A DNA stretch of 64,000 bases from Phycisphaerales bacterium (GTDB lineage: Bacteria > Planctomycetota > Phycisphaerae > Phycisphaerales > UBA1924). The stretch spans positions 1 to 64,000 of the forward strand of contig JAGQOH010000008.1 of assembly GCA_020427635.1 (NCBI GenBank), read 5' to 3'. Shown here one piece after another: positions 10,351-18,801 of this stretch; position 1 is the stretch's first letter, and each line of letters begins with the position of its first letter. The translations under genes and the position numbers were made by a program. Below the pieces are notes generated by a model. It searched no databases and was not told where the DNA came from. It worked only from the letters and a program-made list of their open reading frames with translations.

Positions 10351-10530
10351 CTGACTCTCGCTACTCTTGGCTGCCGATGGCCGGGCCATCCGCAGAGCAG
10401 TGCAAGCCAGTCTCAGGAAGCGTGATTGCGAACAGGCGATGAGACCGTGAGGCTGGGCGATCGCGGCTCCTCGCAGCCTTCCATTTGTCCTCGCGACAAC
10501 GTACCTTGGGGTCGAGAAAGACCTCCGCCC

Positions 10531-12624
10531 ATGTGTTCGTCAGACCCGCCCAAGCCACGAAGCACACGACGCAGGCTCGGTCCGTGGCAAAAGCGGCTGA
10601 TCCTCCTGGCGTTCTCGCTCGTTGTCAGTGCACTCGTGCTTGTGGCGACGGAGGGGGCCTGTCGCCTGGCGGGGTATGGCGGCTATCCGACCACATTCCA
10701 GAAGGTCGGCACGCTGGACAACGGCGCGACACTTGTGATGACGCAGCACGCTGGGCCCGGCTCGTACTTTTTCGCCAGTCGCTCTCGTGCCGGGTCGCTC
10801 GATGTTGCAGCGTTGCAGATGCCCAAGCCAACGGGCACGATCCGAATTGTGCTGGCGGGTGGGTCGGCGGCGAAGGGCTCACCGTGGTCGCGCCATCTTG
10901 CAGCCTCAGCCTTTCTGGAGGCCATGCTGAAAGACTGCTGGCCCGACAAGCGCGTCGAAGTGATCAACATCGGCACGACCGCGATCGCGTCGTTTCCCGT
11001 GCTGGGCATGGCGAGCGAATCGCTCCGATATGACCCGGACCTGGTCATTGCATACCTGGGCAACAACGAGTTCTACGGCGCGTACGGCGTGGCCTCACTG
11101 CACAGTGTTGGCCGCTCGCCCGCGATGATCCGTTTCATTCGCGCGGCTCGCTCGCTCGGAATCGCCCAATTCATCGACGCGCACCGCAAGGGATTTGACA
11201 CCTCCGATCCGCGGACACTCATGGAAGCGATGGTCGGGCGCGCGTCGATCGCACCAGATGATCCCATTCGTGCCGACGCGGCGCGAAACCTCGAAACATT
11301 TGTGGGCGACTTGATCGACCGGTGTTCATCGCGCGACGTGGCGGTGATCGTGTGCCCGCCGCCCTGCAATGAACGTGCGCTTGCGCCACTCGGAACGTGG
11401 ACCGACCCTGCCCTGTCATCGGAGCAGCAAACGAACCTGCAGTCCTTGCTTGCTCGTGCGGAAGCCGCACTCTCTGCTGATCCGGCCTCGGCGCTTGCGT
11501 CTGTCGATGAGGCGCTGCAACTGAGCACAAAGTGCGCGCTGGCGCATTATCTTCGGGGGCGTGCGCTCGAATCGCTTGGTCGCACGGAAGCTGCGGCGGA
11601 GGCCTATCGAGCGGCGGTCGATCGCGACCCAATGCCCTGGCGACCGCCCACACGTTCGGTCGACGCAGTGCGCCGCGCAGCCAAGTCGAGCGCCGCGGTC
11701 CTGTGCGACCTGCCGGCGATCTTTCGGGCAGAGAGCCCCGGCGGCGCAGTTGGCTGGGAACTGATGGCCGACCATGTGCACCCATCGCTGCAGGGACAGG
11801 CGCTGATCGCGCGCAGCATCGTGTCAGCAATGGCGGCGCTGTCCGGACCACTGCATGTAGCGCCCGAGTCGGCTGCCGTGCTTCCAGCTTGGACGGCGTA
11901 TGCCGAGCGCCTCGGCGCAAGCGTTTATGACGAGTACGCCGCGGCCCATGCAATGCGCACACTTGGCAAGATTCCGTTCTTCATGGAGTCTAATCCGGGC
12001 TTTCTCGAGCGCTTTGATAATCGCTGCCGAGAGATTGAGGCAAGCGCACCGCCAAATGTCGCGGCGCAGTTGCTCGCGTGGCAGGACCCTGCATCGCACA
12101 AGGGCGATTGGCGCCCGGTGGACGGCTTGGTGGCGCAGGCGTTGTTTGGGCAAGGCGAGTATGCCCAAGCTGAGCCTTTGTTTGACGCCGCCCGGCGCGC
12201 AGTTGCGCCCTATGGATCGTGGGAACTGCAGTACACGGCGTTTACCCTGTATTGTCGCGGGTCGCTGCAAGGTCGCTTGACGGAACAGGATCTGGCGCTC
12301 GCGCAGGGCGCTGTTGAGCGCGGACTTCTGCTGATTCGCAATGGATGGAGCAGCAACGGCTCTGCAGAGCGCTACACCGGCGAGATGCTTGCAATGCTTG
12401 GTGAACATGCCCAAGCAATTGAGGTGCTGCGCGCAGGGCGCAATGCGGCGCCCGAGGAAGGACGCGTCGCGATCGATGGCGACCTTGTCGATGCCTATGT
12501 CGCGATTCGGCAGTTCGACGCGGCACAAAGCATCATCAACACGGGGTTGCAGACAAGCGGACGCTATGCGCCCTACTACGCACGAATGGCGGAACGAGTC
12601 CGGGCGGCCCAAGGCGGTCGATAA
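10531..12624 (+). CDS. Membrane-anchored SGNH hydrolase with TPR repeats
   Basis: 697 residues from the ATG at 10531. A basic N-terminus leads into one membrane segment (about 20-40). The SGNH blocks are AGGSAAKG (nucleophile serine), AYLGNNEFYG (block III) and ADHVHPS with the Asp-x-x-His pair. Between them lies a TPR-like stretch (SALASVDEAL ... AHYLRGRALESLGRTEAAAEAYRAA), and the C-terminal third also looks TPR-like. It is probably an O-acetyl- or acyl-esterase acting on an exported polymer. It directly precedes the carbamoyltransferase, SxtJ-like and DUF5989 genes on the same strand, a set that often occurs together. Confidence 0.82.
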   Translation: MCSSDPPKPRSTRRRLGPWQKRLILLAFSLVVSALVLVATEGACRLAGYGGYPTTFQKVGTLDNGATLVMTQHAGPGSYFFASRSRAGSLDVAALQMPKPTGTIRIVLAGGSAAKGSPWSRHLAASAFLEAMLKDCWPDKRVEVINIGTTAIASFPVLGMASESLRYDPDLVIAYLGNNEFYGAYGVASLHSVGRSPAMIRFIRAARSLGIAQFIDAHRKGFDTSDPRTLMEAMVGRASIAPDDPIRADAARNLETFVGDLIDRCSSRDVAVIVCPPPCNERALAPLGTWTDPALSSEQQTNLQSLLARAEAALSADPASALASVDEALQLSTKCALAHYLRGRALESLGRTEAAAEAYRAAVDRDPMPWRPPTRSVDAVRRAAKSSAAVLCDLPAIFRAESPGGAVGWELMADHVHPSLQGQALIARSIVSAMAALSGPLHVAPESAAVLPAWTAYAERLGASVYDEYAAAHAMRTLGKIPFFMESNPGFLERFDNRCREIEASAPPNVAAQLLAWQDPASHKGDWRPVDGLVAQALFGQGEYAQAEPLFDAARRAVAPYGSWELQYTAFTLYCRGSLQGRLTEQDLALAQGAVERGLLLIRNGWSSNGSAERYTGEMLAMLGEHAQAIEVLRAGRNAAPEEGRVAIDGDLVDAYVAIRQFDAAQSIINTGLQTSGRYAPYYARMAERVRAAQGGR

Positions 12625-12634
12625 GGGGCGCGAT

Positions 12635-14473
12635 GTGACCGCGATTCTCGGGATCAGTGCGTTCTACCACGACGCCGCGGCAGCCATTGTCGTAGATGGT
12701 CGAGTCATCGCGGCGGCTCAGGAAGAACGCTTCACACGGGTCAAGCACGACCACCGGTTTCCAACGCACGCCGTTGACTATTGCCTGCGTGAGGCGGGCC
12801 TGGCGCCTGCTGATCTCGATCATGTTGGCTTCTATGACAAGCCGCTGCTCAAATTCGAGCGACTGCTTGAGACATATCTAGCCTACGCGCCTTCGGGATT
12901 CGTTTCCTTTGCGCGGGCGATTCCGCAGTGGCTCAGCGAGAAGCTCCGCCTGCCAAAGATCATCCGCAACGAACTGGGCGGCGCCTACAAACGCGGCATC
13001 ATCTTTGCAGAGCACCACGAGTCCCACGCCGCGAGCGCATTCTTCCCGAGCCCATTCGAGGAAGCCGCTATTCTCACGATTGACGGCGTGGGCGAGTGGA
13101 CGACGACAAGCCTTGGGGTTGGTCGAGGGAATCGCATCGAATTGCAACGCGAGATCCGCTTCCCGCATTCGTTGGGCCTGCTCTACTCCGCATTCACGTA
13201 CTTCACCGGATTCAAGGTTAACTCGGGCGAGTACAAGCTCATGGGCCTCGCCCCATATGGCGAACCGACGTTCTACGACACGATCATGAACCACCTGATC
13301 GATCTCAAAGCGGATGGCTCATTTCGGCTTGACATGTCCTACTTCAACTTTTGCCAAGGGCTCACGATGACCGGGCGGAAGTTCGAGCGCCTGTTCGGCG
13401 GGCCACGCCGCACCCCCGAGTCGAAACTCACCCAACGCGAAATGGATCTGGCCGCCTCGATCCAAAAAGTCACCGAGGAAGTCATGCTACGGTGCGCTCG
13501 GCATGCGCATGAGGTGACCAGACTGCCCAACCTTTGCCTCGCGGGCGGCGTGGCGCTCAATTGTGTTGGCAATGGTCGTCTGCTTCACGAAGGCCCATTT
13601 GAACACATCTGGATTCAGCCCGCTTCCGGTGACGCTGGCGGCGCGATTGGGATCGCACAATTGATCTGGCATCAGCTGCTCGGGCATCCGAGAACGGTCG
13701 AGCAACGTGACGCACAACAAGGCTCGCTGCTTGGCCCCGCATTCAGCGAAGACGACATCGAAGTGTTCTTGCGCAATGCCGGCGCGGTCTATCAACGGCG
13801 AGACACAGAGGATGATCTTTGCAACGAGGTCGCACGCCTCATTGATGAGCAACGTGTGATTGGCTGGTTTCAGGGGCGCATGGAGTACGGTCCGCGCGCC
13901 CTTGGCTCGCGCTCGATCCTGGGTGACGCTCGATCCACGAGCATGCAATCTGTAATGAACCTCAAGATCAAGTTTCGCGAGTCGTTTCGTCCATTTGCAC
14001 CGAGCGTCCTGGAAGAGCGAGCGGCGGACTGGTTTGCCATGCGCCCGGGCCAGTCGAGCCCCTACATGCTGCTCGTCGCCCCAGTGCATCACCAGCGCCT
14101 GCTCAATGATGGGGTCTTCAATGGTGACTTGGCCGGACTTGACAAACTCAAAGCAATACGATCAACCGTGCCTGCGATTACACATGTGGACCGGACGGCT
14201 CGCGTGCAAACGGTCGACGCCACACGCAATCCGCGATACCACAAATTGCTGCAGGCATTTGAGCGTCGCACGGGCTGCCCGGTCATCATCAACACAAGCT
14301 TTAACATTCGTGGCGAACCGATCGTCTGCACGCCTGAAGACGCATACCGTTGTTTCATGGGCACAGACATGGATGTGCTCGTCCTTGAGCGTTTCCTTTT
14401 GCTGAAGAGTGACCAACCTGAGCATGACCGCCCGCCGCGTGACACATATCTTGCACAGTTCGAGCTTGATTAA
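12635..14473 (+). CDS. Carbamoyltransferase (NodU/CmcH/TobZ family)
   Basis: 612 residues. The start is a GTG at 12635 with AAGGGGCG just upstream; the frame is open far upstream inside the SGNH gene. The N-terminal ASKHA-type domain begins ILGISAFYHDAAAAIV, with AAQEERFTRVKHD, the metal-binding EHHESHAAS, LTIDGVGEW and LAGGVALNC. The C-terminal carbamoyltransferase domain has GWFQGRMEYGPRALGSRSIL, ESFRPFAPSVLEE and NTSFNIRGEPIVC. The enzyme makes carbamoyl-adenylate from carbamoyl phosphate and ATP and carbamoylates a hydroxyl group of a sugar or metabolite. It is followed 2 nt later by the SxtJ-like gene. Confidence 0.93.
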   Translation: MTAILGISAFYHDAAAAIVVDGRVIAAAQEERFTRVKHDHRFPTHAVDYCLREAGLAPADLDHVGFYDKPLLKFERLLETYLAYAPSGFVSFARAIPQWLSEKLRLPKIIRNELGGAYKRGIIFAEHHESHAASAFFPSPFEEAAILTIDGVGEWTTTSLGVGRGNRIELQREIRFPHSLGLLYSAFTYFTGFKVNSGEYKLMGLAPYGEPTFYDTIMNHLIDLKADGSFRLDMSYFNFCQGLTMTGRKFERLFGGPRRTPESKLTQREMDLAASIQKVTEEVMLRCARHAHEVTRLPNLCLAGGVALNCVGNGRLLHEGPFEHIWIQPASGDAGGAIGIAQLIWHQLLGHPRTVEQRDAQQGSLLGPAFSEDDIEVFLRNAGAVYQRRDTEDDLCNEVARLIDEQRVIGWFQGRMEYGPRALGSRSILGDARSTSMQSVMNLKIKFRESFRPFAPSVLEERAADWFAMRPGQSSPYMLLVAPVHHQRLLNDGVFNGDLAGLDKLKAIRSTVPAITHVDRTARVQTVDATRNPRYHKLLQAFERRTGCPVIINTSFNIRGEPIVCTPEDAYRCFMGTDMDVLVLERFLLLKSDQPEHDRPPRDTYLAQFELD

Positions 14474-14475
14474 CG

Positions 14476-15033
14476 ATGATAGACGATCGTTCCAACCCGA
14501 CCCGCCGTGAACTGCTGATCTTCGTGCTGCTGTGGGCGGTGTTCTGCACACTGGTCGGACTCGTAGCGTCGACCCGTGCGGGCCATCTTCTCCCCGCTGC
14601 GATCTTCACGCTCGTCTGCTCGGCGATCGCTATCGCACTTGATCGGGAAACAGCCGCCAGCCGAAAGCTCTCATCGCTTGTGATTCCGGCGGCGCTGGGC
14701 TTGCTGTCGTTCGCCGGCACGAATCTGCCGGCGAAGCCTGTGCTCTGGATGATGATCGCGATCGGCGTCATTGGAACGGGAGTGATGCTTGCGTCCCGAC
14801 CGCTGGCTCTGGCGTTTCACAGATTCTGGACCAATGCCGCCAAGCCGATTGGATGGACGATTTCGACGACACTTCTTGGTGTCGTGTACATACTGGTCTT
14901 CACGCCGATCGGACTGGTCCTGCGAACATTTGGGCACGATCCAATGCAACGGGGCTTCGACCGCCAGCGGGCCAGCTATTGGAGCACCCATGCCCCACCG
15001 CCTGAGTCGCGGCGATACTTCCGACAGTACTAG
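14476..15033 (+). CDS. SxtJ-like membrane protein
   Basis: 185 residues with several hydrophobic segments: about 12-30, 33-50, 65-80, 85-100 and 120-145. It follows the carbamoyltransferase stop by 2 nt. Size, topology and place match the SxtJ family, named from saxitoxin clusters and usually found between a carbamoyltransferase and a DUF5989 protein. Its biochemical role is unknown; context suggests membrane docking for the carbamoylation step. The family call rests on context as much as on sequence. Confidence 0.8.
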   Translation: MIDDRSNPTRRELLIFVLLWAVFCTLVGLVASTRAGHLLPAAIFTLVCSAIAIALDRETAASRKLSSLVIPAALGLLSFAGTNLPAKPVLWMMIAIGVIGTGVMLASRPLALAFHRFWTNAAKPIGWTISTTLLGVVYILVFTPIGLVLRTFGHDPMQRGFDRQRASYWSTHAPPPESRRYFRQY

Positions 15034-15051
15034 AATGCCGCGAGAGACACC

Positions 15052-15276
15052 ATGAGTGATGCGCCACACACATCGGATTCGAAAACGGACAATACGGCTC
15101 CGTCGGCACTCGGTACAGACGCAGAGAACGTGGGATTGGTTCGTGAGCTGATCGAGCTGATCCTGCACAACAAGAAGTGGTGGCTTGTGCCGGTGATCAT
15201 CGTGCTGTTGGCGATTGGCCTGCTGGTGGCGGTTGGCTCGACGGCGCTGGCGCCGTATCTGTATCCGCTGTTTTAG
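15052..15276 (+). CDS. DUF5989 small membrane protein
   Basis: 74 residues. A polar N-terminus is followed by LVRELIELILHNKKWWLVP and one membrane segment ending ALAPYLYPLF, the DUF5989 pattern. It is the usual third partner of the carbamoyltransferase and SxtJ-like genes. The function is unknown. Its last 80 nt overlap the 3' end of ccoS on the other strand. Confidence 0.85.
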   Translation: MSDAPHTSDSKTDNTAPSALGTDAENVGLVRELIELILHNKKWWLVPVIIVLLAIGLLVAVGSTALAPYLYPLF

Positions 15277-15445
15277 AGCGCGCCGTTTTGGGTGTTGTGC
15301 CTTCTGCCTCGTCGTCAAAAAGTACGCGATACTGGGGCGTGTCGAGGTCATCAAACTGCCCGCGCCGGACCGATAGCACAAAGGCAACGACGAAGCCCGC
15401 AGCGATCAGGATCGTCACTGGCAGCGCGATGAAGATCACGCTCAT
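15197..15445 (-). CDS. ccoS: CcoS, cbb3 oxidase assembly protein
   Basis: 82 residues from 15445. The membrane segment MSVIFIALPVTILIAAGF and the conserved RRGQFDDLDTP are diagnostic of CcoS, needed for putting cofactors into cbb3 oxidase. A Thr/Pro/Ala-rich tail of about 35 residues is longer than usual and is read from the antisense of the DUF5989 gene (80-nt convergent overlap). The start overlaps the ccoI stop by 4 nt, so it is the last gene of the cco cluster. Confidence 0.88.
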   Translation of the reverse strand: MSVIFIALPVTILIAAGFVVAFVLSVRRGQFDDLDTPQYRVLFDDEAEGTTPKTARSKTADTDTAPAPSSQPPPAGQSPTAR

Positions 15446-17886
15446 GGGCTTGTTCTCCCAAAGCTGCGCAGTGACTGCGAGATCCCGATCACGGTGATCG
15501 AGCTCATTGGCATCAGCACCGCGGCCACAAGTGGCGTGATCAAACCAATCACTGCCAGCGTGGCACACACCATGTTGTAGGCCAGTGAGACACCAAGATT
15601 GATGCGAATGATTCGCATCGTGTGACGAGCACCGTCGACAAGCGACACGAGTGGTTCAAGGCCCGGTTGTGCGAGATACACATCCGCCGCGTGCATAGAG
15701 GCTTCCGCACCACCATGCACCGCAACGCCGACCGTCGCTTCCGCAAGGGCCGCCGCATCGTTCACACCGTCGCCCACCATGACGACGACACCTTTGTTCG
15801 CACGGTCTCGAATGACCTCCAGCTTTCGCTCTGGGGCACAAGCGCCAAGCGCATCGGACGCGCGGATACCAACCTCGTCGGCAACACTGCGAACAATCTC
15901 TTCGCAATCTCCGGAGCACAACATGACGTTCCATCCCGCGTGCTGCAGCCAGGCAATGGCCTTCGCAGAATCTGCCCGCAGCGCGTCCCCAACGCCTGCA
16001 ACCGCCCTGACCGATCCATCCACACTGACAAGGACGGGCGTGGCACGCTCACTGACCAACGTTGCGATCGCTTGCTGGGCCCACTCCGGGAGCGGTTCAC
16101 CTCGCTGCGCCGCGAGCGCCGCATTGCCGATCCACAGCTCGTGGCCCCCCACTTCGCCGACCATGCCTGCTCCGACGACTTGCACAACGCACTTCGCTTC
16201 GACCTTGCTCGTTCCACAGTGCCGCCCAAGCGCGACCGCGACGGGATGATTCGAATGTGCCGACAGTGCGCCCACCCATGGCTTGATCGAGCCATCGCCC
16301 ATCCAACGCGTAACCTCGCCACGCCCTTGGGTAATCGTGCCCGTCTTGTCGAGCACGACTGTGCCACCACCCGCAAGTGCTTCAATGACATCGCCCCCCT
16401 TGATCAGGATCGACTGCGCCGCAGCGCGCCGAATGCCGACCATGACGGCAAGGGGCGTTGCCAGGGCGAGCGCACATGGACAGGTGACAATGAGCACTGC
16501 CGTCGCCGCAGATGCCGCTCGCGAAGCATCGATGATGAGCCAGCCGACCAACGTCGCAAGTGCCAGCCCAGACACGATGATGACAAAGCGGCCTGCGATG
16601 CGATCGGCGGCTCGCACGATCGGCGCCTTGCGCTCCGCGGCGGATGCCACAAGCTGCATCAATCGTCCGAGTCGCGTCTCGGCGCCGGTTGTTCGCACGT
16701 TCACGCGCAACGTCGATCCCAGATTCGTGGCGCCCGCAAGCACTGCATCGCCCACACCCACATGCACTGGGCGCGACTCACCGGTGAGCACGGACAGATC
16801 AAGATGACTGGTCCCACCACAAACAGTGCCATCGACGGGAATCGACTCGCCGGCGCGCACTTCGACCTCATCGCCAGGCACGAGCGATTCGCTTGGCACA
16901 TCACGAATCAGCCCGTCTTCACATCGATGGGCGCCACTCGGCGTGATGGTCGCCATGAGAGACAACGTGCTGCTGGCTCGGCGCTGCTGGGTCTCCTGCA
17001 CCCATCGACCTGCAAGCAAAAAGAACACCAGCACGCACACGGTATCGAAGTAGACATCTCCACTGTTGCGCACTGTGCTGATCGCCCCCGCAACAAGCGC
17101 AACCACCAATCCAAGCGCGACGGGAATGTCAATGTGTGGTACGCCCACGCGCAACGCCGTCCATGCGCTGCGCAGAAACACGCGACCCGGCCAGGCCACA
17201 GACAGCAGCGCAAGCGCGAATCCAACCCAACGGAAAAGCAAAGAGAAGCGGGACTCGATGCCGGAGAACGCGCCGCCGTACAGCGCAACAGACACCAGCA
17301 TGACGTTCCCCGCAATCGCACCGGCGACACCAACGCGTAACATCATCTGGCGATACGCACGAACCTCGCCATGCTGTGCGTCGGCCACATGTGCCGCATA
17401 GCCCAGCTGATCCAACGTCGCTGCAATGTGCGATAGTTTGACTTGCCGTGGATCCCAGGTGATCGTGACACGCGCTGTCGGCGCCGATGCATGAATGGAG
17501 ATCACACCGTCCACAAGCCTCGGCAATCGCTCGATCAACCAGATGCACGCCGCACAGTGGACGCCGCGCACACCAAGCTCGATGCGCATCAAGCCGCCTT
17601 GCAGCGATTGCGCGTGACGCTGCATGAACTGTGGATGATCAAACTCGGTGTATTGCGCGCCTCGCCCTGCCGCGGGCGCCGCCGTGCGCTGACTCAGCTT
17701 TGCCAAATCGTAGTACCGATCGAGTCCACACCCGTGAATGATCTCGTAAGCAGACTTGCACGCGTTGCAACAAAACGCTGCGTCGCCCGATCTGCTTGCT
17801 GGCGCCGGCAAGCCGCAATGCGCGCACACACCGGCAGGGAGTGCGCTGTCACTCGCACGCTGTGCCTGTTCGTCAAGAACCGTCAT
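15442..17886 (-). CDS. ccoI: CcoI/FixI copper-transporting P1B-type ATPase
   Basis: 814 residues from 17886. The N-terminus has a cysteine-rich segment (CAHCG ... FCCNACKSAY) and an HMA domain with GVHCAACIWLIE. Eight membrane segments are expected, with the metal-site motif CPCALALATP, TGES, the phosphorylation motif DKTGTIT and GDGVNDAAAL. It supplies copper for cbb3 oxidase assembly. It overlaps the TauE/SafE-like gene by 14 nt and the ccoS start by 4 nt, so the cluster is likely one transcript. Confidence 0.93.
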   Translation of the reverse strand: MTVLDEQAQRASDSALPAGVCAHCGLPAPASRSGDAAFCCNACKSAYEIIHGCGLDRYYDLAKLSQRTAAPAAGRGAQYTEFDHPQFMQRHAQSLQGGLMRIELGVRGVHCAACIWLIERLPRLVDGVISIHASAPTARVTITWDPRQVKLSHIAATLDQLGYAAHVADAQHGEVRAYRQMMLRVGVAGAIAGNVMLVSVALYGGAFSGIESRFSLLFRWVGFALALLSVAWPGRVFLRSAWTALRVGVPHIDIPVALGLVVALVAGAISTVRNSGDVYFDTVCVLVFFLLAGRWVQETQQRRASSTLSLMATITPSGAHRCEDGLIRDVPSESLVPGDEVEVRAGESIPVDGTVCGGTSHLDLSVLTGESRPVHVGVGDAVLAGATNLGSTLRVNVRTTGAETRLGRLMQLVASAAERKAPIVRAADRIAGRFVIIVSGLALATLVGWLIIDASRAASAATAVLIVTCPCALALATPLAVMVGIRRAAAQSILIKGGDVIEALAGGGTVVLDKTGTITQGRGEVTRWMGDGSIKPWVGALSAHSNHPVAVALGRHCGTSKVEAKCVVQVVGAGMVGEVGGHELWIGNAALAAQRGEPLPEWAQQAIATLVSERATPVLVSVDGSVRAVAGVGDALRADSAKAIAWLQHAGWNVMLCSGDCEEIVRSVADEVGIRASDALGACAPERKLEVIRDRANKGVVVMVGDGVNDAAALAEATVGVAVHGGAEASMHAADVYLAQPGLEPLVSLVDGARHTMRIIRINLGVSLAYNMVCATLAVIGLITPLVAAVLMPMSSITVIGISQSLRSFGRTSP

Positions 17887-18640
17887 CGCACCACGACGCG
17901 GCGGCATCGCCTTGCGACGAGAGCGGCGAAGACCCCTGCGATATCGCCTCAAACAGCCTGGGCGTTCGATCGATCATCGATGCTCGATTGAAGATGGTCA
18001 ACACGCCCACAGCAACGATGGCCAACGCCGCCACCATGGGCACGCGCTTCGCGAATGGCCCCAGCAGTGTGCGCACGCCCGTGCCCAACGCGATGAGCAC
18101 CGGAAGTGTCCCGACCCAGAACACTGCCATCGTAGTCGCCGCGGACAGCGGATGCCCGGTGCCCGCCGCCGCGACAACGAAGATGTACAGCCAGCCGCAA
18201 GGCAAGAGCGTGGTCAGCAATCCCGTTCCCAACGCGCGCACCATGGGGGTCTGCTGCCCGATCGCTTTGTATCCACGGGACGCGACGCGCTGAAGGGCTT
18301 TCGGCGCCGGCAGATGTGGCAGTCGCACTCCACCGCTCCGCGCAAGCATGATGAGTCCTGTGACGATCATGCACGCCGCCGCCGCAATGGCTGCCCCGCG
18401 CTGCACGCCAATGAGTCCGCCGCCAAACTCGATCGTTGCGCCGATCGCGCCCGCAACGGCGCCAAACACAACGTATGTGAGCAATCGTCCAAGGTGATAC
18501 GCCGCGTGCAACCGCCAGGCATGCTGTTGCCTCTCCTCTCCGGCGCCAATTGCGAACAGCATGAACGCACCGCACATGCCGGCGCAATGCAAGCTCCCAG
18601 CAACGCTTGCGACGAAGATTGTGAGGATTATCGCGCTCAT
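17873..18640 (-). CDS. TauE/SafE (UreH-like) membrane protein of the cco cluster
   Basis: 255 residues from 18640, overlapping the upstream small gene by 4 nt. The N-terminal motif VASVAGSLHCAGMCGAF, with its paired cysteines, and about six membrane segments match the SafE/UreH-type proteins often encoded beside ccoI and ccoS. A later TTLLPCGWLYIF is also typical. It probably takes part in metal or redox handling during oxidase assembly. The last 20 residues are polar and Ser-rich. Confidence 0.85.
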   Translation of the reverse strand: MSAIILTIFVASVAGSLHCAGMCGAFMLFAIGAGEERQQHAWRLHAAYHLGRLLTYVVFGAVAGAIGATIEFGGGLIGVQRGAAIAAAACMIVTGLIMLARSGGVRLPHLPAPKALQRVASRGYKAIGQQTPMVRALGTGLLTTLLPCGWLYIFVVAAAGTGHPLSAATTMAVFWVGTLPVLIALGTGVRTLLGPFAKRVPMVAALAIVAVGVLTIFNRASMIDRTPRLFEAISQGSSPLSSQGDAAASWCDDGS

Positions 18641-18801
18641 GGCGCGCCTCCTGGCGCCGCAGTTGGCGCGGGCGGCACACCGCCTGTTGACGCAACGTAG
18701 ATCGCAAACGCGCCGAGCCCAATCCCCACTGCGAACACAGACACAACAAGTACGATCACAAACAGCTTCCCACGTGTGGCTTGTGCTTCCCGATCGGTCA
18801 T
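18637..18801 (-). CDS. Small single-span membrane protein between ccoG and the SafE-like gene
   Basis: 54 residues: a polar N-terminus (MTDREAQATRGK), one membrane segment (about 13-36) and a Pro/Ala/Gly-rich tail. Both ends overlap neighbours by ATGA, so it is embedded in the cco operon. FixH/CcoH often sits here, but this protein is much shorter and I see no FixH domain. It could be a reduced CcoH or another small assembly factor. Confidence 0.7.
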   Translation of the reverse strand: MTDREAQATRGKLFVIVLVVSVFAVGIGLGAFAIYVASTGGVPPAPTAAPGGAP

